From Isoetes engelmannii (Eukaryota; Streptophyta; Lycopodiopsida; Isoetales; Isoetaceae): 29,366 nucleotides of DNA. Where the stretch lies: NCBI GenBank assembly GCA_011763485.2, contig JAANSK020012245.1, positions 1-29,366 of the forward strand, read 5' to 3'. Positions 1 to 9,884 of the stretch are shown in pieces. Every line of letters starts with the position of its first letter. The stretch's first letter is position 1. The notes under the pieces are model-generated. The model worked only from the letters and a program-made list of their open reading frames with translations. It ran no database searches and was not told the origin of the DNA. The translations under genes and the position numbers were made by a program.

Positions 1-219
1 TTGCTGCTTGTTTGTTGGCCACTCTCCCATTAAAATCTCCTATCAGCATAACATCTCCTTCTTGCATAAGTGCCATCACATCCTGCTCTAGCTGAAAAAA
101 AGGATCCCTATCTATATTCCCAGCATTATATACAGGGGAACCACGTGGAGGAAAATAATACCCTGCAATGAATATTTTTCCAAGCTGCCCTGGAATTTCA
201 ATCCAAATATGCTGAGAGA
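1..219 (-). mobile_element. L1-type LINE endonuclease-domain fragment
   Basis: Read on the minus strand, this stretch is open throughout and runs off the window edge. It encodes the middle of an apurinic-like endonuclease (EEP) domain of a non-LTR retrotransposon ORF2. Visible pieces include HIWIEIPGQLGKIFIAGYYF, then PPRGSPVYNAGN, then VMLIGDFNGRVANKQ. GDFN is the conserved catalytic block of LINE endonucleases (Asp and Asn). The reading frame ends where the GA microsatellite begins (about 212-220), so the 5' side of the endonuclease is lost or displaced. The reverse transcriptase part would lie left of the window. The host EEP nuclease family is an alternative, but the low-complexity boundary and the many L1 pieces nearby favour a LINE. 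Confidence 0.75.
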
Positions 220-233
220 GAAGAAGAAGAAGA

Positions 234-282
<49 letters not shown>

Positions 283-545
283 ACTAGAGAGAAAAATCAG
301 CTAGATAGAGAAACTAAAGAGAAAATAGAGAGAGAGTAAAGAGAGATGATAGAGAGAGAAACTATAAAAAGAATAAAGAGAGATCAATTAGAGAGAGGAA
401 CAGAGAGAGAGAAATTAGAGAGAGAATACATATAGAGAGAAGAGAGAGAGAGAAACTAGAGACAGAAATTAGAGAGAGAAACTAGTGAGAGAGAATTCAG
501 AGAGAGAGAAACTAGAGAAAAAGAAAAACTACAGAGAGAAAGACA
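218..545. repeat. GA-rich microsatellite tract
   Basis: A (GAA)n run at about 218-237 passes into a near-perfect (AG)n run at about 237-278. It then degrades into about 265 bp of GAGA-rich sequence with interspersed CTAGA, AAAC and TTAGA units (for example AGAGAGAGAAACTAGAG repeated loosely). The strand is almost pure purine, so it could adopt triplex structures, and GAGA motifs are bound by plant BBR/BPC factors. No neighbouring gene shows that it is used. Confidence 0.9.
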
Positions 546-2419
546 AGTTTAGTTTTGCTTAGCTTTGTTTTGTTATATTGTATTGTATATGTATGTTGTT
601 TGTTTTGCCCATGGCATTTTGGGGGCAATCATAGTGCTTTGCACCTTGTTTCTGCTATAATAGAACTAATAATTGAACATGTACCTATATGACATATTTT
701 GGTCTCAAAATATTGCTTTACTTTTTTATTTTGGGACCCATACAGAAGTCTCGTCAAAGAGTCAAAAACTGAAACCAAATCGGGGGCAAAGCACCATAAA
801 AAAAATAGAATTTATCAAACATATACAAAGATGGGCCTGCATAATAGGAACCCGTCTTGGTTTTTTCCACATAATCTTCGTCATCTCTGCCACTTTTACT
901 GCTATCATCCTGCTCATATTGGATATACTTATGGTTTCTCTTGGGTCTGGAAGAGTTGGCCTCTGCTGTCTCATCGGGAGTTTTATAATAATCCGAAAAG
1001 CTCTTCCAATTAACAGTGCCCCCCCCCTTTTATATGCAGATAATAGGTCACTGTCTAGGTTCCAGTAGCCATTCCACCCCATGTGTGTGGCTTCCATGTA
1101 ATTCTTTCGTAAATTTGCATGAACTTCTTATATTATTCAGAGCTCAGATTCTTCAACCTGTTCAAGGAAAGATATGCCTTAAGTTTTCAGTTTTGGAAAA
1201 AATGTAGGGAAAAATACTTGTTGGATTTATTTGGCACTTTGTCCCCCAAAAGCTTCCTTAGATCTTCATGGTGCACAATTTCTTGTTTGATGAGAGATTT
1301 CATCGTGTAACCAATGACATTCAACTCCGATTCCATTAGGGTTCCATCGGCAAGAAGCGGCAAAAAATAGAAGAACGGGTTATTCCTTTCCTGATTCGAA
1401 GAGGAACGATGACGTGGCTTAAAATTCAAAATAACTGGGACTCATTAAATCGCACCCCCACAATCTCTGCTTCGATATGCACCACCTGATTCTACCACAA
1501 ACAAGGTACAAAAATTAGACATCAAAATGCGCGTTTTTCATACACCATAGCATGCTTTTACCCCCGACCGAGGACATGCAACCTGGAGTAGTCTCATAGC
1601 GTGACTTCATGAGATTACGTCTCCGAAATGCTACAATCGCGCCATAGCATGTTACCGCCTATCTGCAAAGTATGCATAGGAGGGGTGGATGGAGTAGGCT
1701 ACCCTAGCCAATGTTCTATGTTAGCCAATTCCATTGTCAAGATTCCATCTGTTGTTACCTGGAGATCTTGACCATCAGTCGAACCCAACGAGTCTGACCC
1801 CAGGGTAGAGCCTCATTTATGCCCGAGGGATTCACCTATGTGTATATTGGACATGCCATCTGTGAAGATGGGGTCAGGTAAAAGCCCTTTATTTACCATT
1901 GTTCTAACAAAAAACCCCTTTTCATACTTATATCCATTCCTCTGTATGTATAGCCCATAAATATTTCTACAGACAAACTAGTAAACTTTTCTCTGTACTC
2001 TCTGTCCATATTCGACTTTTCATGTTTTATACATATTATATACCCTTAGTGTATTTTTCATGCAACTCAATCTATACTTGCGTATTTTTTTGGGTACACT
2101 TGCATAAGCAAATGCTAATAATATTCCATGATGTTATTTATGTGCTACAAATGTGCACCCCCCTTGCATTTATGTTGCATCATGGATATAATAAGGCGGG
2201 GGGCGTTAAGGAAGGGTCTGTAGTAAATGATGTGCGTTTGGGTTTGGCTTTTACCAGACCACTCTATTTAGGCTTCCATTTTATGGTTGCATGAAATGCA
2301 AAAAAGACGTTCATATTGCAGCACTCAAGAATTGGCGTCGTACTTTTTGGTGACACTATTATAGGGCTTTGATGGGATAAAGAAATGTTCAAAACATACG
2401 GAATACTTCAACTCAAATG
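546..2419. other. No gene recognised; unassigned repeat-like DNA
   Basis: Short open frames here show no family signature and overlap on both strands. Two nearly matching 12-mers, CCATAGCATGCT (about 1546) and CCATAGCATGTT (about 1641), flank a stretch near 1540-1660. G-rich phrases with GGGGGCAA occur at about 620 and 781. A TATAAATA-like run near 1958 precedes a CT-rich stretch, which could be an old promoter or LTR, but I find no paired terminal repeat or primer-binding site. I make no call. Confidence 0.4.
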
Positions 2420-3630
2420 GGACTTTCAAATATTACAAGGTGTCCAAAGTCTATAGCTTAATTGCTGAGGAGAAATCTGGTAGGCTTTCTCAGAGGTGGA
2501 ACATTGCATCCAATGTATTCATGAAGATGTTGGAAAATTGTTGGAAGACCTACTGTCAGCAAAAGATTCAACTCATGGCCTGGCTTTCTCTTCATTTGGC
2601 TATCCCCTCCAAATGTTACTTGAAAAAAAGGCTGCAGAGTGTTGACCCTGATTTTGATGTTACTTGTGACATGTGCAAGAATGCTCGTGAATCTGTTAGT
2701 CATATCTTTTCTTGTCCAAGGATAGCTCCTTTCTAGGAGTGGTTATTTTATCTTTCAACCTACAAGGGCTACAGGATTCATTTTTAGAACTCCATTGTCA
2801 ACTTCCTGGCTGGGACAAATACCTTTGTTAATTCCTTGAAGCAAATTGCACTGCGGAGTGTTTGGAGATATAGAAATGCATTGTCAATTGGAAAGAGAAA
2901 CATGGGCATCACAAGTTTGAAGTTGCTTTTTTCTGTTGAACTATCTATTGCTGCTATGTCACATAGATCTAAAAAGAAAGATGGTTTTGATAGGAAATGG
3001 CTTGCTTTTGGTCAATTTGTTGGATCTTCTCCTTACTTCAAGTGTAACCTTGTCAACCTTTCAGCTAATGACTTTGTTGATTACAGATTTATTGATTCTT
3101 TTAGCAGGAATGATTAGTGGTCATCCCCAAATTGAGTACATTTCTGATACTGAAACTTGGGCCAGACTCAACAGCATGGGACTGCATTTTCCTCCTAGAA
3201 ATCTTGGTCCTATTACTGCTAGATTTAAAAACATTCTGGTGGATGGTTATCAGGCCTGGATTCTGGATGTTCTGCTTTTCTCCTTTAGTTCATTCATGTC
3301 TGTCGATCAGTTTCTTGCCTTTAGGAACAACTATTATTATCACCTTGGTAGTTTTGTGTCTGAGGGGATGAATGCTATGTCTGAGATTGATTTTCCCTTC
3401 CTTTGCCTTGTCATTGCCCTCAGAAGCTGGGATGACATTGCTTGGAAACAACTCCCTGGCCTTCTCATGATCAATGTTGATGGGAGCATGTCTGAAGATT
3501 GTATCTGGTTTCAAGATGCGGAGTTATGAAGAGACATCAGGTTCTGTGGAGGGCTATCAATTGACGCATCCTTCAATTTTGTGGTATGGTATATTCGGGA
3601 TGGTGTTGGAACATTCCAGGTGTTGTATTT
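2420..3630 (+). mobile_element. 3' part of an L1 LINE (zf-RVT, linker, start of RNase H)
   Basis: The frame starting near 2440 encodes the reverse-transcriptase zinc-binding domain (zf-RVT) found near the C-terminus of plant L1 ORF2. It has MAWLSLHLAIPSKCYLKK at 2569-2622 and then a Cys-Cys-His-Cys set, CDMC at about 2665 and SHIFSC at about 2700-2718. A single in-frame TAG at 2734-2736 interrupts it, and the same frame continues to 3114 with VWRYRNA, the usual W..RN linker signature. From about 3117 the coding signal moves to another frame and ends with WKQLPGLLMINVDGS (about 3440-3487). INVDGS is the first catalytic-Asp strand of the RNase H domain fused to many plant L1s. Beyond 3530 the RNase H cannot be followed securely. 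Upstream RT and endonuclease are absent, and no A-tail is obvious. The copy is dead. Confidence 0.8.
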
Positions 3631-4163
3631 AATCCAACAAGTTTTGATACACTCGGTCTTCAATAGTGACTATAAAGGAATGCAAAGTACAATAGGCTTA
3701 CTTAGTGCTGCAGTTTTCTTCTTAATCTTCTTTACAGCCGAGCAAGTTTCAGTTGGACAGTTAGGTTTTCTGTTGATGGTTGGATATCAAACAGTTGCTA
3801 TTTATAAGATTAAGTTTAGTTTAACTTATTTTGATGGATTATTCCTCAACAATTTTTGTAATACTTTATATTGACTAGAGTTCCCCAATTGAAAGGGGTT
3901 ACGGGGTTTTTGGGGTTTTTTGTTTTAATTGGAAAAGTGGTGGCCGTTGATTTTTTTTCTCTATGGTCTGTTTTTGGGATTATCTGGGCCGTCCACATGT
4001 TTTGGTCCAATTTTTTTTTTGACAGAACGACGCCTCAAGTGGATTCTTGCTGCCGCGTTTGCTCATGGGCATATGGGCAGCCGAATTCTTTGGAGCAGGA
4101 TGGCGGCCTAGGATTTGGCCAATCCGTTTTCTATTTTAGGGTCTTTTCCAGCAGATTTTGGCA
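3631..4163. other. Non-coding stretch 5' of the HUH transposase gene
   Basis: An open frame at 3581-3871 encodes hydrophobic sequence without a family match and is probably chance. From about 3880 the sequence is T- and G-rich, with CCCC AATTGAAA GGGG at about 3884-3899 (a weak 4-bp stem) and runs of T near 3950 and 4012. This is the likely 5' leader or terminus of the following transposon. I could not place an element boundary. Confidence 0.3.
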
Positions 4164-6148
4164 ATGGCAGAGAGCGGCTCATCAACCCATTTTCCTGCAG
4201 GTACGTCTTTAGGATGCTGAAGCACTTGGCTAGGAATTCAGGCCCTTCCATTTGCTTGGATGAGCAAGGCCATCCTCCTGAGAGTAGTGCAGCTGCAGCA
4301 GCTAGATGCATTAGAGATAGCATTAGTGTAGACACCGGGGTTTTCTTTCACAGAAGCATTTTTCAGGAAGTTGCCAGTGAGCCATTGCATGCTAGGCAGG
4401 AAGGCCTTCATCTTCTTGCTGATGCTTGTGATGCTAGCATATCTAGGAAGAGGGGCAGGCCTAAGAAGGATGTTGCTCTCAAAATTAGGGACGTTGAACA
4501 GAGGGCTGAGAAGAAAAGGCAGAAGCAGATAATGAACGAGGAAAAAGAAAAGTTGAAAAGAGAGAGGCTTGAGAGGGAGAAGGAAAGGAAAGAGAAGAGT
4601 GAGAGAGAGAGAAGAAAGAGAGGGAAGACAAGAGAGAAGCAGACCGTCTTAAGAAGGCTGGGTGTAGGAAAGGGAAGTCTGCTGCTGATAATTCAAGTGT
4701 GATTGATCTCAGTGTGACTGTGAGTGTTGGAGGTGCAGATGTTTGTGAAGAGCTTTATGTCAGGACCTGTCAATTCCTAGAGAGTGATTGCCTGGCTGGA
4801 ATTGTTTCTATTGCATGTGGCTCTGTATTTGACCACCTTCACTTGCAGTGTGTGTTTCGAATGGCCTGGACTAGTCCCTCAGCAGTTAATAGCAGGCTGA
4901 AGCATGCCTTGGATTGGTTAGATCATAGGCCTCCTGGAGACGTGATCCTTTGCATGGCTCTCAAGGATAGCCGCTTACACTGTTTCGAGGGTATGTTGAG
5001 CCATTGCCTTAAAGATATCAGCAAAATGCACTTTAAGAATCACATGAAAGTAGTTACTCCTGAGCAGTTGGAAAGAGGCAATAACCTGTACGCTTTGTAC
5101 GGTGCTGGAGAGATTAAAGATTGTGTTGTGTTAGACAACAGGAATATACTGGCCCGTGCACGTCACTTTGTGCTCTACCATGGCAAAAGGCAGAGAACCG
5201 CTAGTTTGTGTTACACACTAGGAAGAATGCTTCGCAAAGGGCGCTTTGTGATTTCCAGTGCCTGGGTTCTTCCCTTCAACAACAACAAGATTAGTTATGC
5301 ATTGAGGCTGCATGGAGGCTTGCCTTGGATCCTGTGCACGCGTCCATCAAGGACGTGAGATGTGTTATCTACGGGCTGCCACCTGGAGAGGATCCAATTG
5401 AGAGAGTTGGAAAGAGACGTATGCGGTTCTGGGACGATGCCATTGCATCGAGGGATTTGGATAGATTGGATGCTATGCTTGATGAGGAAGAGCCCATTGC
5501 TGATGGAGAAGATGGGGTTGAAGATGAGGAGTTTGTCGATGGAGAGGAATACTTTGTACGAACTCCAGTTTTTCGAGGTTCTGAGAACCAAGAATTAGTG
5601 TCGTTCCAGGACTACATCCCTCTGGATGGTCGATGGAACTCTGACCATATCTTAGTAAGCATTCCAGTTTACTTTTATGCAGTTAGTTTCTTCATGCTTC
5701 TTGCTGTTGTTTCTACTTGTTGGTTTCTTTAGGGCTTTCCTCATGTGCTTTCTCTTCTTTTCTAGGGGCTGCTGGAGGCGAGGAGGACAACGCCACACCT
5801 CCTCTCTTCACTTCATTTGTGGCATTGGATCCTGATTCTGAAAATGGGGCTGATTTGACCGCCATGATAGAAGGAAGGACTATTGCTGCAGCTCGTCCGT
5901 ACTTTGATGTTGAGTGGATGCGCACTAACACTTGGAGGTTTGTCCATGACCTCAATGTCAGCTTGATCAACACTGTGAATATTCTAGAAGAGGCATTGAC
6001 TGCAATGGATCATGAGGCAATCCAGGTTACTCCTAGAGAACGCCGCGTCTTTCGCGCTGAGATCAATCATGTGCGTGCAATGCTAATGTCAAAGATTAGG
6101 CAGTTGGAGCAGCTGGCTAGAAGTCATCCTCGCATTATTTGTGCGTGA
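4164..6148 (+). pseudogene. Replitron-like HUH endonuclease (transposase) gene, decayed
   Basis: HUH endonucleases nick one DNA strand and form a covalent bond through a tyrosine. Replitrons are eukaryotic transposons that encode a single-tyrosine version related to Reps of CRESS-DNA plasmids and viruses. Visible in order: a possible start at ATG 4164; an AT-hook, RKRGRPKK (4445-4468); a Lys/Glu/Arg-rich coiled coil (about 4500-4640); an HUH box, DHLHLQ (4831-4848); and HCLKD at 5002-5016, placed and shaped like the YxxKD motif III, with His where the nicking Tyr is expected. The downstream segments are DPVHASIKDVRCVIYGLPPG (5328-5387) and, after an intron, an acidic then helical tail ending IICA-stop. 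The coding signal changes frame near 4600 (in GA-rich sequence) and near 5300, and the two intron-flanking frames differ by one base, so this copy is broken. The Replitron assignment is inference from motifs and recall of the family. Confidence 0.62.
5655..5765 (+). other. Likely spliceosomal intron in the HUH transposase gene
   Basis: The donor is TTA|GTAAGC at 5655. The acceptor follows a pyrimidine-rich run ending TTCTTTTCTAG at 5765. The 111-bp interval has the size of a small plant intron, and protein-like coding lies on both sides (DGRWNSDHIL before, GGEEDNATPPLF after). With these exact sites the downstream coding frame is off by one base, so either one flank has an indel or a neighbouring site is used. 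Confidence 0.55.
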
Positions 6149-6331
6149 GATTGGCTTCCCTTGCCTTCTTGGGAAGTTGTCTGGAATCTAGGTCCTGTAT
6201 ATATATGGCATATCATCTTGCCGTTGCACAGTGCTTTGGTTTTGTTCTTAGGTTTCACGTTGGTGTGGGACTGTTGTGGAGTGTTCGGTTCTGTGACAGT
6301 CATGAAACATTAGTTGTTGTTTGTGAGACCT

Positions 6332-6590
6332 TCTGTTCGCTGTTGTATTGCTATGTTTAATGTGACGTTGGCTTCTGCTAGCCGTGGTGTTGCGGTTCTA
6401 TAACTGTTATATTGAGTTCTATAAAGCGATTAGATGGTCCATGGTTCTAACTGTTGTATTCCTTCTGTTTAATGTGACGTTTTATGGATGCGGTTCTATA
6501 ACTGTTATATTGGGTTCTATAAAGCGATTAGATGGTCCACGGTTGTAACTGTTGTATTCCTTCTGTTTAATGTGACATTTTTTGGATGTG
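6332..6590 (+). repeat. 98-bp tandem repeat, about 2.5 units
   Basis: A unit starting TGCGGTTCTATAACTGTTAT at 6391 recurs at 6489, a period of 98 bp. It includes AAAGCGATTAGATGGTCCA and CTTCTGTTTAATGTGACGTT. A partial earlier unit (CTGTTGTATTGCTATGTTTA, about 6340) precedes it. The two full units differ at only a few positions. The array lies about 190 bp after the transposase stop codon, so it may be the 3' non-coding end of that element. A run of CTTAT units and a short A-rich stretch follow at 6617-6652. Confidence 0.85.
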
Positions 6591-6652
6591 CAATGGTCCA
6601 CAGACTTTTCCATTTTTTCTTATCTTATCTTATCTTTAAAAAAAAAGAAAAA

Positions 6653-7889
6653 ATTGATGTGTGAATGTTGCAGTAAATTTAAAAGGCACGCACTTTATGT
6701 GCGCCTCCATTGTGAAGGCTCTCAGCATTGTAATAAGTATACTCGTGTTTTTGCATTTGTAACTTCAAAGTGTATCTGGAATTAAGATGCATTGTCTGAT
6801 ACAAACAGAAATACATAAATCTGGCCAAAGGATTAATTGTAGCTATTCCATTTGTGGCCTAAACATGTCGCTTGCAGCATTTAACGTTGGTATAGCATGT
6901 TTTTCGAAGACGATTCCAAGGCTCTGATAGCACAAATAAACACTTAAATCATACAAAAGGTGCTTGTTATCTAGTTTGAGTAAAAGGGAGTCACATTACG
7001 AAAACAATTGCCCTGTAAATATTGCAATGCGGTCAAGGGGCGCCTTTTGTGCTATTACATATCGTGCTTTGCCTACGCTTGCAAGTCCCTTCCGTGAGGT
7101 ATTGGCTGAGTGTAAGGAATGACAATGAAGAGGAGGAATTTTCTTTGCAAGAATTGGCCTGAGGAAGGGACCAAATTGGCCAAACAAACTCTGATATTCC
7201 TTGAAATTGCAGTACAGATCCATATATGAGCCATTCATTACAGATTATGTTATGGAGTTCCATTGGGCTAGGACTTGCATTTTCAACACTGAGCCTCCTG
7301 GAACCATCTGCAAGGCTGTTGCAAGATGATTTTTAATTTCATTTTGTCAAGCATAATTCATGCAATTAAATACAGACCACAAATTATCATGCAAGAAAAT
7401 AATGCCTGGATACCTTCTCCATTGAAATTGTTGTGCCTAAAGTTGGTGCCATGATCTTGATAACATGGACAACTTGAACCTGTTAATAACATAATTTAAA
7501 TCATGATTGAAACCCTAAATAAGGAAATTGAACTTCTGGTTCACCATAGGTTTTGTACCTTCGTTTATGTCAAAGCTAGCATTGAACATTTGATTTTGTA
7601 AAAGCTTAACATTTTTTGAAAATGTGTTAAAAAATCGCCAAATAGCAAAATTTAGCCCTTAAATTATTCCATGCTACTTTCCTCCATCTTTCTTTCTCGA
7701 TCCTTAGGTCATAACTTCGCATCCTGAATTTTGCTATGTTGTCCCTTTTTGCCTTCCCCATCCGACTGTCTCTGCGTATTCTTTGACCTATCTGCTGGTC
7801 TGGGTTGACCATTCTTAGTAACCATAGTGTTTTTGGTCCACTGCGTTTTCTCAACCAAGTATGCATAGCCGTTTTTACACATTCCTCAT
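6653..7889. other. No gene recognised
   Basis: Short open frames on both strands (for example 6996-7238 minus and 7627-7866 minus) overlap each other and show no domain signature. Base composition is ordinary AT-rich plant intergenic DNA. I see no terminal repeat or tail that would delimit an element. Confidence 0.4.
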
Positions 7890-9884
7890 TCCATTTGCTT
7901 TACAAAGTCAGCCACTTTGAGAAGTTGGAGCTTGAAAAGCAAATAACTGAGATGCTAGATTAGCAGTTGATACGTCCTAGTTTTTCTCCTTTTGGTGCAC
8001 CAGTTGATTGAAAAGAAGGACAAAGGGTACAGAATGTGTGTGTACTATGGATCCCTCAATAAATTGATTGTAAAAGAAATGTTTCCAGTGCCAAGAGCTG
8101 ACGATCTATTTGATGAATTATAAGGTTCTTGCATCATTAGCAAGATTGATTTAAAACCCGGATACCACCAAATAGGAATACGAGGATATTGATAAGACAT
8201 CATTCAGAATGACCTTTGGACACTATGAGTTTCGAGTGATGCCTTTCCAATTGACTAATGTCCCCGCGATACTTTGTCGACTCATGGGAAGAGTTTTACC
8301 TCAAGTATTAGGAAAGTGTGTTATCATTCTCTTTGACAATATTCTTATCTACAGCAGTTCCCCTGAGGAACATAAACAACACCTGAAAGTTTTTGAACTC
8401 CTTAGACAGAATAAGTTGTTTGTTAATGAGTTAAAGACGCGATTTTTCTTGCAAGAAGTCAGATATTTAGGTCATGTCATATCCAAAATGGCATTAGGAT
8501 GGATCCTGGCAAGATTAAGGCTATTCTCCCAGTTGGCCTCGTCCTGAAAGCCTCAAGGATTTATGACCATTTATACAAATATGCAACTACCATCTGAGAT
8601 TTGTGAAAGATTTTGCAGAAGTAACACTTCCTCTTAATAGGTTTCTAAAATAAGACATACCTTTTGCATGGGGTAAGGAGGCCGAGGAAACTTTTCAATT
8701 TTTAAACAAACGGATGGCAACTGAACCAATGTTAGCCTTGTCGGATTGGAACAAGTTCAGATAGTGGAAATGCCATTAATGTCGTGCTCATGCAAGATGG
8801 GCACCCATTAGCTTATGTTAGCCGCATGCTAAAACCTTTGGAGCAAGGGTATAGCACTTATGGAAATTAATTGATTGCCTTGGTGCATGCACTAAAGAAA
8901 TGGAGACATTACCTCATGGGAATAAAGTTTATTGCCCGCTTTGACCAACAGAGTTTGAAATATATTTAGACTCAAGATATTATCAATGCATGACAATTGA
9001 AGCTCAGTGATACTATAAAGGATTTTTGAAGGATTACAACTTGAGTCTATGGCTGAGAAGGAAAACCAAGTTTCTAATGCTCTAAGCGGAGTAAACATTC
9101 ATGCCATATCTATTGTGGAAATTGTTGATTTAGAAACAACAAAAGCAGATTACAAAAATGACCCTTCCTTTGTTGTTCCTTATGCGTAGATAGAGAAACA
9201 TGATAAAGATCCCCTCACAAGGTACAAGATTCATAACTGTTTACTTTTATACTGAAATCGTACATGTGTCACTCAGGAATATAGGTCAAGAATGATACAA
9301 AGATGCCATGAACCTCCATATCCTGATAGAGGCACTCAATCTACTTTGGCCACAGTGAAGAGATGTTTTTATTGGCCTAAGCTTGAAAGGGATGTTATGA
9401 AGTATGTCGATGTAGAAGCTTGTGTTGTTTGCCAACAAATGAAGGCATATAATAGCAAACCTGCCGGACTAATTCAGCTTTGTAGATTCATGAGAAACCT
9501 TGGAAGAACATCATTAAGGATCCTATCCAAGTACTATCGAAGTCAACCCATAAGAATGACCAGATCTGGACAGCTGTAGACAGATTGTCAAAATAGGTTC
9601 ACTTTATTCCATGTAAATTGAGTATGACAGTTCCTCAAGCAAGCAAAGCGTTTTATGAAGGAGATATTAGGATTCATGGAATGCCTGATGTAATCACAAT
9701 GGATAGAGATCCGTTATTTTGTAGCAGGTTTTGGTCATGACTTATAAAGAATCTAGGTACAATTTTAAAGTTTTTCACAACCTATCATCTCCATATGGAT
9801 GGGTAGATTGGGGTCGTGAACCATGTCATTGAAGGTCATTGAGGATATGATGCGGGCTTAATATGTTGCAAAGAGACAAAGTCT
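7890..9884 (+). mobile_element. Fossil Ty3/Gypsy LTR-retrotransposon pol fragment
   Basis: The order of parts is reverse transcriptase, RNase H, integrase, which is the Ty3/Gypsy order. Reverse transcriptase spans about 7900-8550, with KIDLKPGYHQI and TFGHYEFRVMPFQLTN recognisable. RNase H spans about 8650-9000 (GHPLAYVSRML, ALKKWRHYL). The integrase zinc-binding region lies at about 9290-9480 (CFYWPKLERDV, CVVCQQMKA), and the integrase core begins at about 9560 and stops at 9884. Gag, protease, the 3' end of integrase and both LTRs are not seen. The element is an old, clearly broken relic with on the order of a dozen or more disruptions. A minus-strand LINE tail abuts its right end at 9885. 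Confidence 0.88.

Noticed and set aside
673-1097. Overlapping open frames on both strands up to 131 residues
   Set aside because: No domain signature, mutually overlapping in three frames, and composition like shuffled AT-rich DNA.
1540-2010. Possible LTR with TATAAATA near 1958 and repeated CCATAGCATG motifs
   Set aside because: No paired repeat, no TG...CA ends with flanking duplication, and no primer-binding site seen.
3581-4212. Hydrophobic open frames that look like membrane proteins
   Set aside because: T-rich sequence gives Phe and Leu runs by chance; no known family and no supported start.
4831-5016. Helitron Rep domain
   Set aside because: Helitron Rep has two tyrosines and a fused helicase; neither is present, and the motif spacing fits the single-tyrosine Rep layout better.
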